Below are positions 5,682 to 7,004 of a stretch of DNA of 7,004 nt, in pieces (the first letter of the stretch is position 1; each line of letters opens with the position of its first letter). The position numbers were made by a program, and so were the translations under genes. Below the pieces are notes generated by a model that was not told the origin of the DNA, made no database searches, and saw only the letters and a list, made by a program, of their open reading frames with translations. Origin of the DNA: Candidatus Gastranaerophilales bacterium (GTDB lineage: Bacteria > Cyanobacteriota > Vampirovibrionia > Gastranaerophilales > Gastranaerophilaceae); NCBI GenBank assembly GCA_944326625.1, contig CALVER010000071.1, positions 1-7,004 on the forward strand, read 5' to 3'.

Positions 5682-6534
5682 CGCGATATCAGAAGTTGGT
5701 GAGGAAAAAAGTAGTAGTAGGTTGGGCATACTTGCCCAACAAGAGATCCTGAAACGAGTTCAGGATGACAAGGAATATTCCCTCTCCCACAAGGGGCGAG
5801 GAAAAGTTTCTTCAAAACATGCTGCCTTTACCCTGGCGGAGGTCTTAATAACCTTAGGCATAATCGGAGTTGTTGCAGCAATGACAATCCCGACATTGGT
5901 AGCGAATTATAAGAAAAAAGTAGTTGAAACGCGTCTGGTAAAAGTATATTCCACATTTAATCAGGCTATAAAGATGTCGGAGGCAGAACACGGCCCGTTG
6001 ACAACTTGGGATGCAATTGAGGAAACTATAGAATATGATGATGAAAATCAATCATATATTATTACAGAATCAAATATAGTTGATTGGTATGATAAATATA
6101 TTGCACCATATATAAAGACAGCTAAAGTAGATAAAAACAATACAACGAGCAAAGACAAAAAGATAAAAGTGTGGATGCCTGACGGAAGTCTGGTTTTAAT
6201 AAGCGGTAACAGCTGGCTTGTATATCCGAATGCAAATGATTATAGTGAGAGTGAATTTGGCGAAGATACCGGATTAACGGATAGGGATAAAAATGGCTGC
6301 GGAACGAAGTATTTTACATTTTATTTCAATCCCAGAACCACAAGCAATAAAGAATACCATTATGGCAAGGGGCTTGAGCCATATCTTAACTATTGGGACG
6401 GTACATTAGAAATGCTTTTAAATGATAATAGCCTTGGCTGTAAGGAAGAGGTAACAAATGAAAGAGCTTACTGTACGCAGCTTATAAGAATGAATAACTG
6501 GAAAATTCCTGATGATTATCCGCTGAAATTTTAG
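5656..6534 (+). CDS. Type IV prepilin-like protein with an abnormally long leader; true start probably 5531
   Basis: From ATG 5656 the frame is 292 residues. The identifying part is residues 56-84: AA then FTLAEVLITLGIIGVVAAM, the class III signal and first membrane helix of type IV pilins and type II pseudopilins. Cleavage by prepilin peptidase is expected between A57 and F58, with the conserved glutamate at mature position 5. The usual glycine at -1 is alanine here. The mature protein would be about 235 residues: helical KKKVVETRLVKVYSTFNQAIK, then a variable domain with DGSLVLISGNSWLVYPNAND and cysteines 215, 262 and 273. The leader from 5656 is 57 residues long, mostly from the palindromic insert, and ATG 5656 has no Shine-Dalgarno. 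ATG 5531, with promoter and Shine-Dalgarno, would give a leader near 98 residues if the G tract were ten. Pilus, pseudopilus or surface role is unresolved; no assembly genes are nearby. Confidence 0.85.
   Translation: MVSKTYSPCAISEVGEEKSSSRLGILAQQEILKRVQDDKEYSLSHKGRGKVSSKHAAFTLAEVLITLGIIGVVAAMTIPTLVANYKKKVVETRLVKVYSTFNQAIKMSEAEHGPLTTWDAIEETIEYDDENQSYIITESNIVDWYDKYIAPYIKTAKVDKNNTTSKDKKIKVWMPDGSLVLISGNSWLVYPNANDYSESEFGEDTGLTDRDKNGCGTKYFTFYFNPRTTSNKEYHYGKGLEPYLNYWDGTLEMLLNDNSLGCKEEVTNERAYCTQLIRMNNWKIPDDYPLKF
5721..5740. repeat. Short palindrome, 8-bp stem
   Basis: GTTGGGCA (5721-5728) pairs perfectly with TGCCCAAC (5733-5740) around a four-base loop. No T tract follows, so it is not a terminator. 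It directly precedes the next palindrome and reads as LGILAQQ in the prepilin frame. Confidence 0.75.
5746..5766. repeat. Short palindrome of the dispersed 'CCTGAA...TTCAGG' type
   Basis: ATCCTGAA (5746-5753) pairs with TTCAGGAT (5759-5766) around ACGAG, and GAC follows. From memory, this core occurs as a small dispersed palindrome in many unrelated bacterial genomes and is often translated as ILxxVQDD, as it would be here. The match to a known repeat class is recollection, not a search. Confidence 0.6.
5780..5802. repeat. Imperfect palindrome 'CCCTCTCCC...GGGGCGAGG'
   Basis: CCTC and CTCCC at 5781-5788 pair with GGGG and GAGG at 5793-5801 with one bulged C and one G-U pair, around a four-base loop. 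The wording (CCCTCTCCCACAAGGGGCGAGG) is typical of another dispersed repeat style I recall from bacterial genomes. In frame it encodes SLSHKGRGK, immediately before the class III signal. Confidence 0.5.
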
Positions 6535-6540
6535 TTTTTA

Positions 6541-6549
6541 TGCTAAAAT
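6541..6549 (+). promoter_or_regulatory. Candidate extended -10 promoter for rsgA
   Basis: TGCTAAAAT supplies a TG extension and a -10 of TAAAAT (6544-6549) in the 24-bp gap after the prepilin stop. No convincing -35 is present. A start about seven bases later would be near 6556, making the mRNA almost leaderless at ATG 6559, which fits the absence of a Shine-Dalgarno there. The evidence is weak because the gap is A+T-rich. Confidence 0.25.
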
Positions 6550-6558
6550 TAATATGAA

Positions 6559-7004
6559 ATGGCAGAAGGACAAATCTACAAAATACATTCAGACTTTTAC
6601 TACGTTGATGACGGAGTAAAAAGCTACGAATGCAAAATTCGCGAGGTCTTGAAAAAGCAAAGGGAAAAAATCCTTGTCGGCGATTTTGTGGAATTTAACA
6701 ACGGGGTTATAGAAGCTTTAATCCCCCGAAAAAACTTTATTTCACGCCCGAGTGCCGCAAATATCGACCAAATAATCATCGTTTCAGCACTTAAAGAGCC
6801 TGATTTGAACCTTATGCAGCTTAACAGATACGCTGCACTTGCCAAATATCATAATATTGAAGCTGTTTTGTGCTTTAATAAAAGTGATTTAAAGTGGGAT
6901 AAGCATTTAAAACTGAAAATTCTTTCGATTTACGAACCTTTAGGATACAGGATTATTTTTACGTCCGCGACCGAACATAAGGGCTTGAGGGAATTTGAAA
7001 AGAT
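6559..7004 (+). CDS. rsgA: Ribosome small subunit-dependent GTPase A (N-terminal part, cut by window edge)
   Basis: From ATG 6559 the frame runs 148 codons to the edge. RsgA is a late 30S assembly GTPase. Residues 1-65 fit its OB fold (MAEGQIYKIHSDFYYVDDG, then ILVGDFVEFNNGVIEALIPRKN and the RP of ISRPSAANIDQ). The circularly permuted GTPase domain follows, with IDQIIIVSALKEPDLNLMQL (69-88), the G4 motif NKSD (107-110) in VLCFNKSDL and the G5-like TSA (135-137) in IIFTSATEHKGL. In this family G4 and G5 precede the P-loop, so the GxxGxGKS motif and the zinc-binding C-terminus would lie past the edge. ATG 6554 is out of frame. No Shine-Dalgarno precedes 6559; expression could come from prepilin read-through or a near-leaderless start. 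The OB domain looks short but complete. Confidence 0.93.
   Translation, partial: MAEGQIYKIHSDFYYVDDGVKSYECKIREVLKKQREKILVGDFVEFNNGVIEALIPRKNFISRPSAANIDQIIIVSALKEPDLNLMQLNRYAALAKYHNIEAVLCFNKSDLKWDKHLKLKILSIYEPLGYRIIFTSATEHKGLREFEK

Larger units (their letters stand above)
5558..5815 (+). repeat. Composite palindromic insert inside the prepilin leader
   Basis: The stretch between MKNVKKLRN and the KHAAFTLAEV signal is about 260 bp, visibly richer in G+C than either flank, and packed with inverted repeats: an 18-bp pair (5609-5626 with 5664-5681), hairpins at 5721-5740 and 5746-5766, and an imperfect palindrome at about 5780-5802. Removing it would leave a normal prepilin leader of about a dozen residues. 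It stays open in the prepilin frame from 5566 through its whole length. Its translation contains ILKRVQDDK, a string I know as the product of a small dispersed repeat in several bacterial genomes. The boundaries are approximate; I see no target duplication and no transposase. Confidence 0.65.

Noticed and set aside
5529..5729. Minus-strand open frame of 66 residues across the palindromic insert
   Set aside because: It is the antisense of the G+C-richer insert, has no start signals, and its coding look comes from the inverted repeats.

Overview
The window looks like a piece of chromosome from a gut-type, non-photosynthetic cyanobacterial relative (Gastranaerophilales / Melainabacteria-like). 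Three things suggest this: low G+C; efp directly followed by accB, an order I know from cyanobacteria such as Synechocystis; and two protein styles I associate with that group, namely an N-terminal 'VSFG' tag on a protein of unknown function and a prepilin with the core FTLAEVLITLGIIGVVAAM. The assignment is inference from gene style, not a database result.

Layout. Positions 1-707 (minus) hold the N-terminal part of a membrane family-2 glycosyltransferase that runs off the left edge. A 191-bp divergent intergenic region follows, with the promoter of an HU-type nucleoid protein gene (899-1177, plus) and a 12-bp inverted repeat spanning that promoter. HU ends in a strong hairpin terminator that also serves the convergent gene arriving from the right. 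The minus strand from 5377 down to 1224 is a run of co-oriented genes: efp (elongation factor P), accB (biotin carrier protein), accC (biotin carboxylase), then an unrecognised 558-residue protein whose C-terminal third is ten 20-residue solenoid-like repeats. AccB and AccC work together in the first step of fatty acid synthesis. A hairpin followed by six U residues sits between them and may lower accC expression relative to accB. Divergent to efp, on the plus strand, is a type IV prepilin-like gene (5531-6534), followed after 24 bp by the start of rsgA, a ribosome-assembly GTPase cut by the right edge.

The most interesting part is 5531-5826. A good promoter (TTGCCA-17-TATAAT with TG extension) and Shine-Dalgarno point to ATG 5531, which starts MKNVKKLRN, a typical short prepilin leader. 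That leader is split from the class III signal and membrane helix (from 5827) by a roughly 260-bp, G+C-richer insert made of a run of nine G residues, an 18-bp inverted repeat, two tight hairpins and one imperfect palindrome. As written, the nine-G tract shifts the frame and translation stops after 15 codons. With ten G (or seven), the whole insert is open and joins the prepilin exactly in frame. This is either a slipped-strand on/off switch for a pilin-like protein, or an assembly error in a homopolymer. In either case the insert resembles in-frame palindromic elements (as in Rickettsia) placed in a part of the protein that is removed by prepilin peptidase.
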